DNA of 64,000 nucleotides from CAYNWT01 sp964450955. GTDB taxonomy: Bacteria > Planctomycetota > Planctomycetia > Planctomycetales > Planctomycetaceae. Below are positions 43,261 to 52,666 of this stretch, piece after piece. The notes beneath the pieces were generated by a model. The model saw only the letters and a list, made by a program, of their open reading frames with translations. It searched no databases and was not told the origin of the DNA. Where the stretch lies: the NCBI GenBank assembly GCA_964450955.1, contig CAYVFI010000012.1, positions 1 through 64,000 of the forward strand. Reading direction: 5' to 3'. How positions within the stretch are numbered: position 1 is the first letter of the stretch; each line of letters begins with the position of its first letter. Made by a program: the position numbers and the translations under genes.

Positions 43261-44330
43261 TGTCCGCGCAACCGACAACAAGTTCGACTGGCTCGAAGAC
43301 GCTCAAAGTTGGGAACCGCGTACTGTCCAGTCGGTTCTTTCTTGCGCCGCTGGCCGGCTATACCCATCTGGCGTTTCGCAGACTGTTGCGATCTTTGGGC
43401 GGCATTGGGTTGTGCACGACAGACCTCGTCCTGGCGACGCACCTGCTTTCTGGTTCAAAAAAGTCGCTGCAGCTGGTTGAAACAACAGACGACGACCGCC
43501 CTTTGTCGGTTCAGATATTCAGCGGACAGCGCGATCAACTGGTTAAAGCGGCCAAGTGGTTGGAAGACCATGGCTACGAAGGCATCGACATCAACATGGG
43601 TTGCCCAATGGCCAAGATTAACGGGCAGGGCGGCGGAGCGCGGTTGATGTGCGATCCGGACTCAGCGTGCTCGACCGTCCGAGACGTGGTTCAGGCTGTG
43701 TCCTTACCAGTCACCGTCAAGATGCGACTTGGCTGGGACCGCCACAATATCACCGCTCCCGTATTGGCCCGCCAATTCGAAGAAGAAGGCTGCGCCGGCA
43801 TCACCATCCATGGTCGCACCCGGGAACAGGGCTTTCACGGTTCCGTATCCCTTGATGGCATCGCGGCGACCGCCGATGCAGTGAAACAGATTCCCGTCAT
43901 CGGTAATGGCGACGTGCGTTCGCCGGAAGACGCGATTCACATGCTGGAAAAGACCAGGTGCGACGGCATCGCAATTGGTCGAGGAGCCATGTTGGATCCG
44001 TGGATCTTCCGTAGATTGGCTGCGTTGGAGGCCGGAGAGGCTTGGGTCGCGCCGACACCTGAAGAACAGGTGGCGTTCTTGTCCAATCACTTTGAGCTCA
44101 TGTTTGAGCAGCATGAAGACTACGCGTGTATACTATTTCGAAAATTCGCGGCTTGGTACGGGGCCCGACTAGGCATTCCGGATGACCTTGAGGATCAACT
44201 GCGGCGTTTTGAGACGCCCGCGCAATTCCGAACACTGTTACAAGCCATTCGGGACCGGCATGGTGAACGAACATGCCGTATCCCAACTGCTCTTGTAAGA
44301 ACACCAAACGGCCCAATTGAGCGATGGTAG
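43260..44330 (+). CDS. dus: tRNA-dihydrouridine synthase
   Basis: A 356-residue FMN-dependent Dus protein. FLAPLAGYTHLAFRRLLR begins the TIM barrel (about 25-42), the catalytic region is INMGCPMAKINGQGGGARLM with active Cys at about 119, and VKMRLGWDR, ITIHGRTREQG, IGNGDVRS and IAIGRGAM follow. It reduces uridine to dihydrouridine in tRNA. It is last in the dnaJ-like/rnpA/msrA/maf/dus run, which mixes tRNA maturation with protein quality control. Confidence 0.94.
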   Translation: MSAQPTTSSTGSKTLKVGNRVLSSRFFLAPLAGYTHLAFRRLLRSLGGIGLCTTDLVLATHLLSGSKKSLQLVETTDDDRPLSVQIFSGQRDQLVKAAKWLEDHGYEGIDINMGCPMAKINGQGGGARLMCDPDSACSTVRDVVQAVSLPVTVKMRLGWDRHNITAPVLARQFEEEGCAGITIHGRTREQGFHGSVSLDGIAATADAVKQIPVIGNGDVRSPEDAIHMLEKTRCDGIAIGRGAMLDPWIFRRLAALEAGEAWVAPTPEEQVAFLSNHFELMFEQHEDYACILFRKFAAWYGARLGIPDDLEDQLRRFETPAQFRTLLQAIRDRHGERTCRIPTALVRTPNGPIERW

Positions 44331-44686
44331 CTGAGTCAAGCAATCGTTTGAAGTTTTTGGCAAATTTGGCCCGATCCTTGCACATTCTGTGAACTGTTGG
44401 GGATCGTCCAACTGAGAACCCGTGGCAATTCACGGAAGCAGCTCTCATCCGGCGGTACCAAGCCGGGTTTATGGAGACCTGTTGAAGCGTTTCGTTAATT
44501 CTCCGTTGGTAAAAATTACGAAGAAAATCCAATGAAAACGGGGCTCGCACCCCACAATCAGTTGCCTTACTCGCTTGAGTACTGCACAATGCTTATAGGA
44601 CTGCTGCACTTATTCTTTTTTTCTCGCTACGATGATTGCTCACAGTCCCACTCGGTTTTCCTTTTTTCTTTTCTTAGGAGTGTAGG
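44331..44686. other. Intergenic gap upstream of the DUF1559 gene
   Basis: A 356-bp gap. A T-rich stretch (CTTATTCTTTTTTTCTC, near 44609-44625) lies upstream of the DUF1559 gene, whose ribosome site is AGGAG at about 44676. The region should hold that gene's promoter; I see no gene. Confidence 0.5.
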
Positions 44687-45766
44687 ATGAAAATGTCCCT
44701 ACTGGCTCGGCGTCGACGCGGCTTTACGCTGATCGAACTGCTGGTCGTAATCGCGATTATCGCGATCCTCGTAGCTTTGCTACTCCCTGCTGTTCAGCAG
44801 GCTCGCGAAGCTGCACGTCGTACTCAGTGTAAGAACAACCTCAAGCAGCTTGCTCTTGCAGCCCACAACTTCCACGATGTCTACAACCGCTTCCCAACCG
44901 GGTTGCACCACACCCTGAACGAGGCAGATTACGGCACCGGCCAGTCTGCCCCTGGTCTTGGTGACCACCAGCACGTCGGTGTTCTGGCGTTGCTTCTGCC
45001 TTTCATTGAGCAAACTAACCTGTATGACTCAATGGACGTGAACAAGAACATCAACCAGATGCGTTCTACTCACGGTGCAGGTACAACCAACAACGACCCT
45101 AACGTTGCTCCATTCTGGGCTCAGCCAGCTCCAGATAGCACTTGGGGTGCTGCTCAAACGAAGATCAGCACTTACCTCTGCCCGTCAGATGGTACTCGTA
45201 CTGTTGACTCGTACTTCCTTGTGCAGACTGATAACTGGTCAAGCCGTGGTAACACAGCTCACCCAGTTGTTCTTTCCTGGCGATTCGGTATCCCAAGTCC
45301 ACTTGGCCAAACCAACTACACAGCATCCATGGGTGCTGCAGGTAGCATCGACTTCCCAATTACAAGCGGTCTAACCGGCTTCGAATGGGTTACAGGCGTT
45401 GCTGGTCATGACAACTGGGATGACTTCTACGGTCTGTTCGACATTCACCGAACCAAGATTCGGTTCCGTGACATGGCTGATGGAACAAGCAACACTCTTG
45501 CTTTTCTTGAAACCACTCCAAGTAGCACTCTCCGATTCGGTCTGTCATGGATCAGCTGTAGCGTCATGCCTCAGCGTGGATTCCTGACAAGTGCTCCTGG
45601 TACTCAGGCACACTTCGTTCCAAGTAGCCAGCACATCAGTGGTTTCCAGGTTGCTCTGGGTGACGGTTCTGTCCGATTCATCTCAGACAACATGCACTCT
45701 GAAACTTACACATTCGCCATGGCTGGTGCGAATGATGGAGTTCCTTTGGACAACCTTGGACAGTAG
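44687..45766 (+). CDS. DUF1559 protein with prepilin-type N-terminus
   Basis: A 359-residue planctomycete DUF1559 protein. The type IV prepilin cleavage motif RRRRG|FTLIELLVV is at residues 8-20, followed by one hydrophobic helix and NNLKQLALAAHNFHDVYNRFPTG. The C-terminal part ends in a short H-x-G motif region (FQVALGDGSVRFISDNM). AGGAG precedes the ATG. Codon choice leans to GGT, GCT, CGT and AAC, unlike the neighbours, as in highly expressed genes. It is probably a pseudopilin of a type II secretion or pilus-like system; a terminator and a small lipoprotein follow. Confidence 0.92.
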   Translation: MKMSLLARRRRGFTLIELLVVIAIIAILVALLLPAVQQAREAARRTQCKNNLKQLALAAHNFHDVYNRFPTGLHHTLNEADYGTGQSAPGLGDHQHVGVLALLLPFIEQTNLYDSMDVNKNINQMRSTHGAGTTNNDPNVAPFWAQPAPDSTWGAAQTKISTYLCPSDGTRTVDSYFLVQTDNWSSRGNTAHPVVLSWRFGIPSPLGQTNYTASMGAAGSIDFPITSGLTGFEWVTGVAGHDNWDDFYGLFDIHRTKIRFRDMADGTSNTLAFLETTPSSTLRFGLSWISCSVMPQRGFLTSAPGTQAHFVPSSQHISGFQVALGDGSVRFISDNMHSETYTFAMAGANDGVPLDNLGQ

Positions 45767-45808
45767 TTTGAGAGCTGACCGGATGGTTAGTTAGCATGAT
45801 TACGATTA

Positions 45809-45834
45809 CGGGACCTACTCTCTGGTAGGTCCCG
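45809..45834 (+). terminator. Intrinsic terminator after the DUF1559 gene
   Basis: CGGGACCTAC at 45809-45818 pairs with GTAGGTCCCG at 45825-45834 and is followed by TTTTTT. It sits 43 bp past the stop and separates the DUF1559 gene from the small lipoprotein gene. Confidence 0.93.
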
Positions 45835-45876
45835 TTTTTTCTATTAGCTTTGTGAACAAACAAAGGACGACGACAC

Positions 45877-46050
45877 ATGAAGAAGGCTCTAAGATTTTTC
45901 CTCTGCTCCTGTATGGTGGCCGTAGGATCAATGACATTGTCTGGCTGTGGTGACAGCAAGAGTGAGGCCATTGCTCCTGAAGAAATCATCCCACAACCGC
46001 AGTCATCTGAAACAGAAATGACTCCGGAAAAAAGCGTCACCGTTCACTAG
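45877..46050 (+). CDS. Small lipoprotein
   Basis: A 57-residue protein starting MKKALRFFLCSCMVAVGSM, with lipobox LSGC (Cys at about 24) and a short Glu/Pro/Ser-rich tail. AAAGGA precedes the ATG at a good distance. Short lipoproteins of this form regularly follow DUF1559 genes in planctomycetes; function is unknown. A terminator at 46075 ends it, so it may be transcribed by read-through from DUF1559 or from its own promoter. Confidence 0.8.
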   Translation: MKKALRFFLCSCMVAVGSMTLSGCGDSKSEAIAPEEIIPQPQSSETEMTPEKSVTVH

Positions 46051-46074
46051 GACGGCTGCGATTTGTTGCCTGAT

Positions 46075-46095
46075 AGCCCGGTCTTGAACCGGGCT
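46075..46095 (+). terminator. Intrinsic terminator after the small lipoprotein gene
   Basis: AGCCCGGT at 46075-46082 pairs with ACCGGGCT at 46088-46095 across CTTGA, followed by TTCTTTTTG. Confidence 0.9.
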
Positions 46096-46127
46096 TTCTT
46101 TTTGTAGGGACACCGACAGTTACAAGC

Positions 46128-46934
46128 ATGACGACAGACCATCAAGTACTGCCAGGCCAGCAAGTGTCCCTGGCAGAAATGCCCACCAGAGCAGATTCGT
46201 TTGCCAGTAGCCGCAAACAGGCAGAGAAGGAATGTAAGAAGCTTCGCCAGGAACTCATTGAGCTCCAAAACTGTCTCTACGCGGACGGCAGACATAAGCT
46301 GCTTGTCGTCCTGCAAGCCATGGATGCTGGTGGCAAAGATGGAACGATTCGACGAGTCTTCCGGGGAGTAAACCCGCAAGGTGTCCGCGTCACGTCGTTC
46401 AAACGACCCTCGACCGCGGATCTCGCGCACGATTTCCTTTGGCGGATTCACAAAGCGGTACCCGGGGACGGGATGATTGGTGTCTTCAACCGATCGCACT
46501 ACGAAGACGTGCTTGTAGTTCGAGTTGACGAAATCGTCCCGGAACACGTCTGGCGCCCACGTTTCGAAATGATCAATCAGTTCGAAGCGATGCTGGCAGC
46601 GACCGGCACCCGAATCGTTAAGTTCTACCTGCACATTTCCAGGGAAGAGCAAAAGGAACGGTTTGAAGAGCGGCTAAGGATCCCTGAGAAAAACTGGAAG
46701 TTTGATTCTGGTGACTTAAAAAAACGCCAGCAGTGGAACGACTATCGAACAGCCTACGAAGAAGTGCTGACAACCTGCTCAACCAACTTCGCGCCATGGC
46801 ACATCATTCCATCTGACCAAAAGTGGTACCGCAATCTCGCCATTACCCGAGTTCTTGTGGACACTCTCCGAGACATGGATCCTCGCTACCCGGATCAAAC
46901 CGAAGACCTTAGCGGAATTGTCATTCCGGACTGA
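46128..46934 (+). CDS. ppk2: Polyphosphate kinase 2 family protein
   Basis: A 268-residue PPK2 protein. The Walker A-like AMDAGGKDGTIRRVF is at about 64-78 and the Walker B-like GVFNRSHYEDVLVVRV at about 118-133; a lid motif follows with SREEQKERFEERLRIPEKNWKF. PPK2 enzymes use polyphosphate to phosphorylate nucleotides (AMP or ADP depending on class). Class cannot be fixed from the sequence by eye. It is transcribed after the terminator of the lipoprotein gene. Confidence 0.92.
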   Translation: MTTDHQVLPGQQVSLAEMPTRADSFASSRKQAEKECKKLRQELIELQNCLYADGRHKLLVVLQAMDAGGKDGTIRRVFRGVNPQGVRVTSFKRPSTADLAHDFLWRIHKAVPGDGMIGVFNRSHYEDVLVVRVDEIVPEHVWRPRFEMINQFEAMLAATGTRIVKFYLHISREEQKERFEERLRIPEKNWKFDSGDLKKRQQWNDYRTAYEEVLTTCSTNFAPWHIIPSDQKWYRNLAITRVLVDTLRDMDPRYPDQTEDLSGIVIPD

Positions 46935-47053
46935 ACCGTCAAAGGTTCGCGGTGAGCAAAACATCTGGTCTGGGCGAAGCCAAAAGCCCCGGTCGTGCGT
47001 CATGTCCGCTGCGTGCTGTCAACCACGCCGGAACCTTCAACAAGAGAGAACTG

Positions 47054-48109
47054 ATGTCAGAACTTCTGCCCACGATGCGTTGGTCCGGTCACACTGACGG
47101 AAGCCTTTGGCTGCTGGATCAAACACTGCTACCCATCGAGACCAAAGAGATCGAATGCGACAGTGTTGAGAAGGTTCACGAAGCAATTCGCATGCTGCGA
47201 GTCCGAGGCGCACCCGCTATTGGAGTCGCCGCCGGTTACGGAGTTATCGTTGGTCTGCAAACAGTTGCCGGTTCCGATAGAGCTGCCTTTGACGCCCGGC
47301 TGACTGAAGTGACTAACTATCTTGCCGGGTCGCGTCCGACCGCCGTTAATCTGTTCATGGCGTTGGATGTGATGAAAGCTAAGGCTGCCGAACACCCAAC
47401 CACGGCACCCGATGAGATGATGTCAATCCTGCTGGACGCGGCCAGGACTCTGGAAGCCGAAGACATCGAAATGTGCGCGGCGATTGGTCGCCATGGAGCC
47501 GAACTATTGGAAGCGGGTACCGGAGCTTTGACGCACTGCAACGCGGGTGGACTGGCTACCGCCGGGTCAGGCACCGCTTTGTCGGTATTCTTCGAAGCCG
47601 CCGCTCAGGGACGCAACATCCACGTCTACGCAGATGAAACCCGCCCCCTACTGCAAGGCGCGCGGCTTACGACGTGGGAACTCATGCGGCGGAATATCAA
47701 GACCACCCTCATTTGCGATTCCATGGCCGCACAAGTCATGAAGGAAGGTCGCATCCAGGCCGTAGTCACCGGTGCCGACCGAATCGCTTCCAACGGAGAT
47801 GCGGCGAACAAGATTGGGACCTACGCCGTCGCGTTGCTTGCGAAAGCTCATGGCATTCCATTCTATGTCGCCGCACCTTCGACAACGTTTGACATGACAC
47901 TCGCATCCGGAGATGAAATCCCAATCGAACAACGAGATTCGAAAGAGATCACGCATGGCTTTGGCCGGCAAACAGCACCAAACGAAACTCCGGTCTACAA
48001 TCCGGCGTTCGATGTAACGCCGGCCGAACTGATCGCAGCAATCATCACCGAACGCGGTCTAATCAAGCCAGTCAACGCCGCAAACGTCGCAGCACAAATC
48101 AACGCGTAG
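47054..48109 (+). CDS. mtnA: S-methyl-5-thioribose-1-phosphate isomerase
   Basis: A 351-residue MtnA. I start it at the ATG at 47054, preceded by AGAGAG. Features include RVRGAPAIGVAAGYG near 50, LTHCNAGGLATAG near 157 (Cys159 region), VYADETRPLLQGARLT near 193, and GADRIASNGDAANKIGTY near 239. It isomerises methylthioribose 1-phosphate to methylthioribulose 1-phosphate in methionine salvage. Other salvage genes are not in the window. Confidence 0.95.
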   Translation: MSELLPTMRWSGHTDGSLWLLDQTLLPIETKEIECDSVEKVHEAIRMLRVRGAPAIGVAAGYGVIVGLQTVAGSDRAAFDARLTEVTNYLAGSRPTAVNLFMALDVMKAKAAEHPTTAPDEMMSILLDAARTLEAEDIEMCAAIGRHGAELLEAGTGALTHCNAGGLATAGSGTALSVFFEAAAQGRNIHVYADETRPLLQGARLTTWELMRRNIKTTLICDSMAAQVMKEGRIQAVVTGADRIASNGDAANKIGTYAVALLAKAHGIPFYVAAPSTTFDMTLASGDEIPIEQRDSKEITHGFGRQTAPNETPVYNPAFDVTPAELIAAIITERGLIKPVNAANVAAQINA

Positions 48110-48129
48110 CTTAGCGGCGGTTATGTTGG

Positions 48130-50163
48130 CTACAGTTTTTTCGCCGACCTCTGGAGTTCTGTCAGCGACGTTGCTGAGTTTGGCGAGTATCGAGCGGCGG
48201 CGTAGGCCTGATACCAGCTTGAAATGGCGGCCGCGTCGGGAACGGTTCTGACTACTCGGCTTGAGAATTGATGAAGTGTTTCGTGAGCTGAACGCGACAG
48301 GCCGTACTCGCGTTTGAGACGACGATCGACCTTCGAAAGCACATGTTGAAACGCACGCGCGTTGGCGTCGCGGCGGGCTGAGCGTTTTGAACCCGAGTGT
48401 CTTTTTCGGTTCCATCGCCTTAGCCGAATAAAGAGCCAGATCAGCGTCAGGCCCAATAAGGCTCGGAACAGCCAACTGCTAAGTACCGCTGCGATGGCCC
48501 AGATCGGTCCGCGTTGGTGCAAGCGCACGCGGAAGACCTGGTAGCGATCTTTAACGAAGTTCCACAGTTGAGCGAACTGGCTTGTGTTCGGATTCGAAGG
48601 CACTCCGGCGGCCGGAGTTGATTCGACGATAACCCAACGCCCGCGATCTTTGTCCCACGCCTCGACCCACGCGTGCGCACACTTGTTGCGGACGACCCAG
48701 TAGTCGCCGTACGTGTTTCGTTCGTCCGTCACGAAACCGGTGACATAGCGGGTCGGAATTCCCCCGGCCCTGAGTATCAGCGCGGTGGCGGTTGCGAAGT
48801 ATTCGCAGTGCCCAACTTTTCCTTCAGACAGGAACCACTCGATCGGGTCATGTCCAACCGGTGTTTCGTGAGTCGTTGAGTACTTGTAGTTTTGTTGAAA
48901 GTAGTTACTGACTGCGGCCGTATTCTGGTCGAACTCCGCGGCCGGATCCATAAGCGTCGTTGCCAGCTTTGTTGCCTGCGGTGGAACAGCTTTCAGGTCA
49001 TCGTAGCGATAACGCTTGATCGCACTGGTGGAAAGCGTCGCCTGTACTGGGTCGACAGTTGAGTGGATCGTGTACGGATAGCCGATCGGCAGATGTGGAG
49101 CCGTCAGGTTGCCCTCGCCCGTGACTTCCAGGCTATCCACCGACGCCGTCGCACAAGCGGCATTCGCCGGCAAAAATATGGTGTCTTCCAGATCGCCAAT
49201 CGGCCAAAGCTGCATGGGCGAACCGAGTTTCAGATCGCGAGACAGTGTCAAATAGAACGCGTTCTCACCAGCGTCACGTGGAATGTCGCCAAGCGCGGAC
49301 GGCTGGACGGTTCGATCGACAGTCTTATGCGGCAACCACTCGCGAGAATTCCGTGAGTACTCACCAAACACAAACCCTCGCAGGTAGCCGGGTGCAGAGT
49401 TTGAGTACACCCGCATGGCAATCGCATCTGCGTTTCGATCTCGAAACCGCACCACGCTTCGCAAGCGGCCTTGCGTTGAGAATCCGGATTCCTGCGGAAC
49501 CGCCCGAGGGTCCACAAGGTTCGACAGCAGCGTTTCTAAATCGCGAGAGTGGTCGTGGAGACTGACGGACGAATACCAGCCGATCGCCCCGACTGCAACC
49601 AGTAACACTCCCAGCACCGGAGTGCGTACCGTCGCAGCTTCGCGCCCGTACATTTCGCGGTTCAAAGCAGAAAACGCCGCAGCAAATATGATGAACGCCA
49701 AAACCAGCAGTTGAAACACCGATCGCTGCACATCGTCAACATACAAGTCGCCCGCGCAGATCATCATGGCGGTACCCAGCCACGGGATGACTTGTGGCAG
49801 AACCTTCTTATGCGCGCTGCCGGCGAGAAACACGAATTGCAGCACCATGCAAAACTGACCCGCGACATGTGCAAACTGAGTCATCGAAGTCACCGAACCG
49901 CCACGAACGGGAACCGGCGCAACCCGCGATTTGATGACAAAGAAAATTGCCATCGCCGCAAGGACTCGGAACCGCGACGCTTCAGGAATCTCAAACTTCC
50001 CGCCACCAAACAGAACCCAGCCAACGCCGATAGTGATTGCCAGCGGAAACAGCAACGACCCAATCAGGTACCAGACTGTCATCGTCTGTACCACAACCAG
50101 CAGCAAAGTGCACACCTTCACCGCAGTGCGACCACCAATCGTTTTGGCCGTGGCAGAACTCAT
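48130..50163 (-). CDS. Membrane transglutaminase-like protein (TgpA type)
   Basis: A 677-residue protein. The N-terminal half has five to six membrane helices (to about residue 200), a periplasmic domain carries the transglutaminase core with catalytic Cys453 in GHCEYFATA and His497 in CAHAWVEAW, a further helix lies near 560-580, and a cytoplasmic tail ends the protein. The third catalytic position is in VIVESTPA, a Glu where Asp is usual. Its ATG overlaps the DUF58 gene's end by 4 bp. The MoxR/DUF58/transglutaminase unit is widespread in bacteria, but the substrate is unknown. Confidence 0.9.
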   Translation of the reverse strand: MSSATAKTIGGRTAVKVCTLLLVVVQTMTVWYLIGSLLFPLAITIGVGWVLFGGGKFEIPEASRFRVLAAMAIFFVIKSRVAPVPVRGGSVTSMTQFAHVAGQFCMVLQFVFLAGSAHKKVLPQVIPWLGTAMMICAGDLYVDDVQRSVFQLLVLAFIIFAAAFSALNREMYGREAATVRTPVLGVLLVAVGAIGWYSSVSLHDHSRDLETLLSNLVDPRAVPQESGFSTQGRLRSVVRFRDRNADAIAMRVYSNSAPGYLRGFVFGEYSRNSREWLPHKTVDRTVQPSALGDIPRDAGENAFYLTLSRDLKLGSPMQLWPIGDLEDTIFLPANAACATASVDSLEVTGEGNLTAPHLPIGYPYTIHSTVDPVQATLSTSAIKRYRYDDLKAVPPQATKLATTLMDPAAEFDQNTAAVSNYFQQNYKYSTTHETPVGHDPIEWFLSEGKVGHCEYFATATALILRAGGIPTRYVTGFVTDERNTYGDYWVVRNKCAHAWVEAWDKDRGRWVIVESTPAAGVPSNPNTSQFAQLWNFVKDRYQVFRVRLHQRGPIWAIAAVLSSWLFRALLGLTLIWLFIRLRRWNRKRHSGSKRSARRDANARAFQHVLSKVDRRLKREYGLSRSAHETLHQFSSRVVRTVPDAAAISSWYQAYAAARYSPNSATSLTELQRSAKKL

Positions 50164-51479
50164 ATGGCGACCACTCCGCCATTGCGAACCTGTTCAGGCG
50201 TGACAAACTCAACGTCAGCATCGACATCAATCGCCACCGACGCCGCGTCGTCTGCAACAATCAGGATCTTCAGCGCGCAACCGGCCTCCTGGATTTGTTC
50301 GACCAGTTTGCGGCGTGGTTCGTTCCATTCAATAAACACGCAAATTGCCGTTGAGATACTTTCCAGTTCATGAACAATCGCCGACGACACATTGTCAAAC
50401 GCGTCTTCGTAGGATGGTTCAACGCATGCCAGGATTTCGAGGATACTTTCCAAATGAGCCGTGTGTCGGCTCGACCGGAACACGTGTAGTTGGTCGCCTG
50501 CCGCGAAGATGTCGATGAGATATTCGCCGCTCGACAGTCCATCAGCCATCGCCGCAGTCATACTGATAGCCGCTTCAAGGTCTGGGTAGCCATCAGGCGG
50601 CTGCGGTCGACTGGGCGAGACAAACGTGTCGATGATCAACCCAATCCGGCAATAGAACTCTTCCTGGTACTCGCGAACAACAGGTCGGCCAAGCCGGGCC
50701 CACGAGCGAAAATCCAGCCGCTTAACCGGTTCTCCTGCCACGTATTCACGGTTCCCAATGTACTCGGGCGATTCACCAACATTCGATGTCAGCGCGACAC
50801 CGCCGGGCTGGTAACGCATCGCGGTCGGCACCTTGACGGATTCCAAAGGCCTGAATGATGGCAGAACCAACAACGTAGTTCGGTCGCCGCGTGCGGGCAT
50901 GCCGATGCGAAACAGATTAAACGGGAACGTCGTAAACGCGCGGTAGGGCGGTAGTTCGAACAACCCTCGCCGCTGAGGCGTGAAACTTAGTGGCAGCACT
51001 TCCGATGCGCTTCGGCCAAGCATCGCAATGGTTCGGCCGCGGTCGGTTTGTTCGATGCCGGGCGGAAGATCAAACAGGCCCACGCCCACATCAAACAGTG
51101 GGCGTCGCGGTGATTTGTTTGTGACAAGCAAATCCGCGGTCACCTGCTCCCCTGCGACAACGCGAGACGGCAACATGCCCGTAACCTGGACCAATGGCAG
51201 CGAAAAGAACCCGGCCACCAGACTCACCAATATCATCGCCACCAACGCGCAGAAGATTTGGTAGATGGGCAACTGCATGGTCACGGTACCCAACCCGGCC
51301 AGCACCAACGCACCAATTAGAAACTTGCCGCTGCGGGTGACTTCGTCGCACCAACTGCGCCACAAAGTGTAAACAGGGACGTAGCGTCTGGTCTTTCTTC
51401 GCCGCTTCACCCAGCTCTTAAGCGACGATCGCGCGCGGCGGACAGTTCGCCATGATGATGTCAGAACCGAACCGCTCAT
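50160..51479 (-). CDS. DUF58 protein
   Basis: A 439-residue DUF58 protein. I place the start at the ATG at 51479, which overlaps the MoxR stop in an ATGA; the frame extends to 51776 but that part is antisense-like inside MoxR. Two hydrophobic segments (about residues 45-85) precede a beta region and the DUF58 domain, whose core is VKRLDFRSWARLGRPVVREY. It forms an operon with MoxR and the transglutaminase, as in many bacteria. Confidence 0.9.
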   Translation of the reverse strand: MSGSVLTSSWRTVRRARSSLKSWVKRRRKTRRYVPVYTLWRSWCDEVTRSGKFLIGALVLAGLGTVTMQLPIYQIFCALVAMILVSLVAGFFSLPLVQVTGMLPSRVVAGEQVTADLLVTNKSPRRPLFDVGVGLFDLPPGIEQTDRGRTIAMLGRSASEVLPLSFTPQRRGLFELPPYRAFTTFPFNLFRIGMPARGDRTTLLVLPSFRPLESVKVPTAMRYQPGGVALTSNVGESPEYIGNREYVAGEPVKRLDFRSWARLGRPVVREYQEEFYCRIGLIIDTFVSPSRPQPPDGYPDLEAAISMTAAMADGLSSGEYLIDIFAAGDQLHVFRSSRHTAHLESILEILACVEPSYEDAFDNVSSAIVHELESISTAICVFIEWNEPRRKLVEQIQEAGCALKILIVADDAASVAIDVDADVEFVTPEQVRNGGVVAI

Positions 51480-52426
51480 ACAGGAACCGGCACGTTCGCG
51501 AGAATGTCTTCGATGACCATGTTCTTGCTGATTTTTCCGTACCGCGCTCGTGAGGTCAGGATCACTCGATGCGAGAGGACATACGGGGCCATGCGTTGTA
51601 CGTCGTCCGGCATCACAAAATCCCGACCGGCGTAGTAAGCCGCCGCCTGTGAGGCTCTGAACAGCATGAGCGAACCGCGGGGGCTGACACCAATTTTTAG
51701 CCGTGAATCTTCTCGCGACCTGGTCACCAGACTGACCATGTAGCCCGACACACTGCGTTCGACCGTCACGTTGCAAACGTCCGCCTGCATCGTTTGCAGT
51801 TCTTCGCCGCTAAGAAACGCTCCCAGCGATTCGATGGGATGCTTCTGCGATTGCGCGTGCAGGATGTCAATTTCGGTTTCCGGATCCGGGTAGCCCGGGT
51901 GTAACTGCAACAGGAACCGGTCCAACTGCGCTTCTGGCAGCGGGTACGTCCCGTGGAAGTCGATCGGATTCTGAGTCGCCAGCACGAAGAACGGCTGAGT
52001 GAGTTCTCGACATTCACCTTCGACCGTCACCTGTCCTTCACTCATCGATTCCAGCAACGCCGACTGCGTTCTTGGCGACGCGCGGTTGATTTCGTCGGCA
52101 AGCAAGACGTTACAGAAAATTGGCCCCGGTCTAAACGTAAACGTCCCATCGACCGGGTTGTAAACCGAAGCTCCAATGATGTCGCTGGGCAACAGGTCGG
52201 GGGTGAACTGCACGCGGTTGAAATTCAGATCGATGGACTTCGCGAGCGCCTTCGCCAGCGTTGTCTTGCCGACGCCCGGCACGTCTTCCATCAACACAGA
52301 ACCGTTGGCCAGCATGGCCACGACAAGCATCTCCAGAACTTCATCTTTGCCGCGGATGACCTGCCCAAGATGCTGAACAAGTTCGTTCAACTTTTCGGCA
52401 GACGCGGTGCTGCGTCGACTGTCCAT
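51476..52426 (-). CDS. MoxR-family AAA+ ATPase
   Basis: A 316-residue AAA+ ATPase. The ATG at 52426 gives MDSRRSTASAEKLNELV; the frame runs to 52483. Walker A is EDVPGVGKTTLAKALAK (about 45-61), Walker B is VLLADEINRASPRTQ near 106, sensor 1 is VLATQNPIDFHG near 149, and a MoxR lid domain follows. It likely acts as a chaperone assembling the downstream DUF58 and transglutaminase proteins, as in other MoxR operons. Confidence 0.94.
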   Translation of the reverse strand: MDSRRSTASAEKLNELVQHLGQVIRGKDEVLEMLVVAMLANGSVLMEDVPGVGKTTLAKALAKSIDLNFNRVQFTPDLLPSDIIGASVYNPVDGTFTFRPGPIFCNVLLADEINRASPRTQSALLESMSEGQVTVEGECRELTQPFFVLATQNPIDFHGTYPLPEAQLDRFLLQLHPGYPDPETEIDILHAQSQKHPIESLGAFLSGEELQTMQADVCNVTVERSVSGYMVSLVTRSREDSRLKIGVSPRGSLMLFRASQAAAYYAGRDFVMPDDVQRMAPYVLSHRVILTSRARYGKISKNMVIEDILANVPVPV

Positions 52427-52666
52427 GCAGTTATTCCAACGACACGATACGAAAGGCAACAGCGGCCAACTTGACAGATGCATCGACTAAGCGAATTTGT
52501 CTGATTTCATTTGAACCGCTTCTTCTTGTGCCTCGCAACGTGCCTGCTTATTCATTCAGTGTCGGTGAACTCAGACGATGAGTCCTGCGTACGAACCACC
52601 TGAGTGCTTCTCAGTTTACTGGCGCGGCCGGGCACTCGCGAGCAATCGAAGTCGATCCCGACAACA

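Noticed and set aside
51480..51776. N-terminal extension of the DUF58 frame into the MoxR gene
   Set aside because: It overlaps MoxR in another frame, has no family similarity, and the ATG at 51479 forms a normal ATGA coupling.
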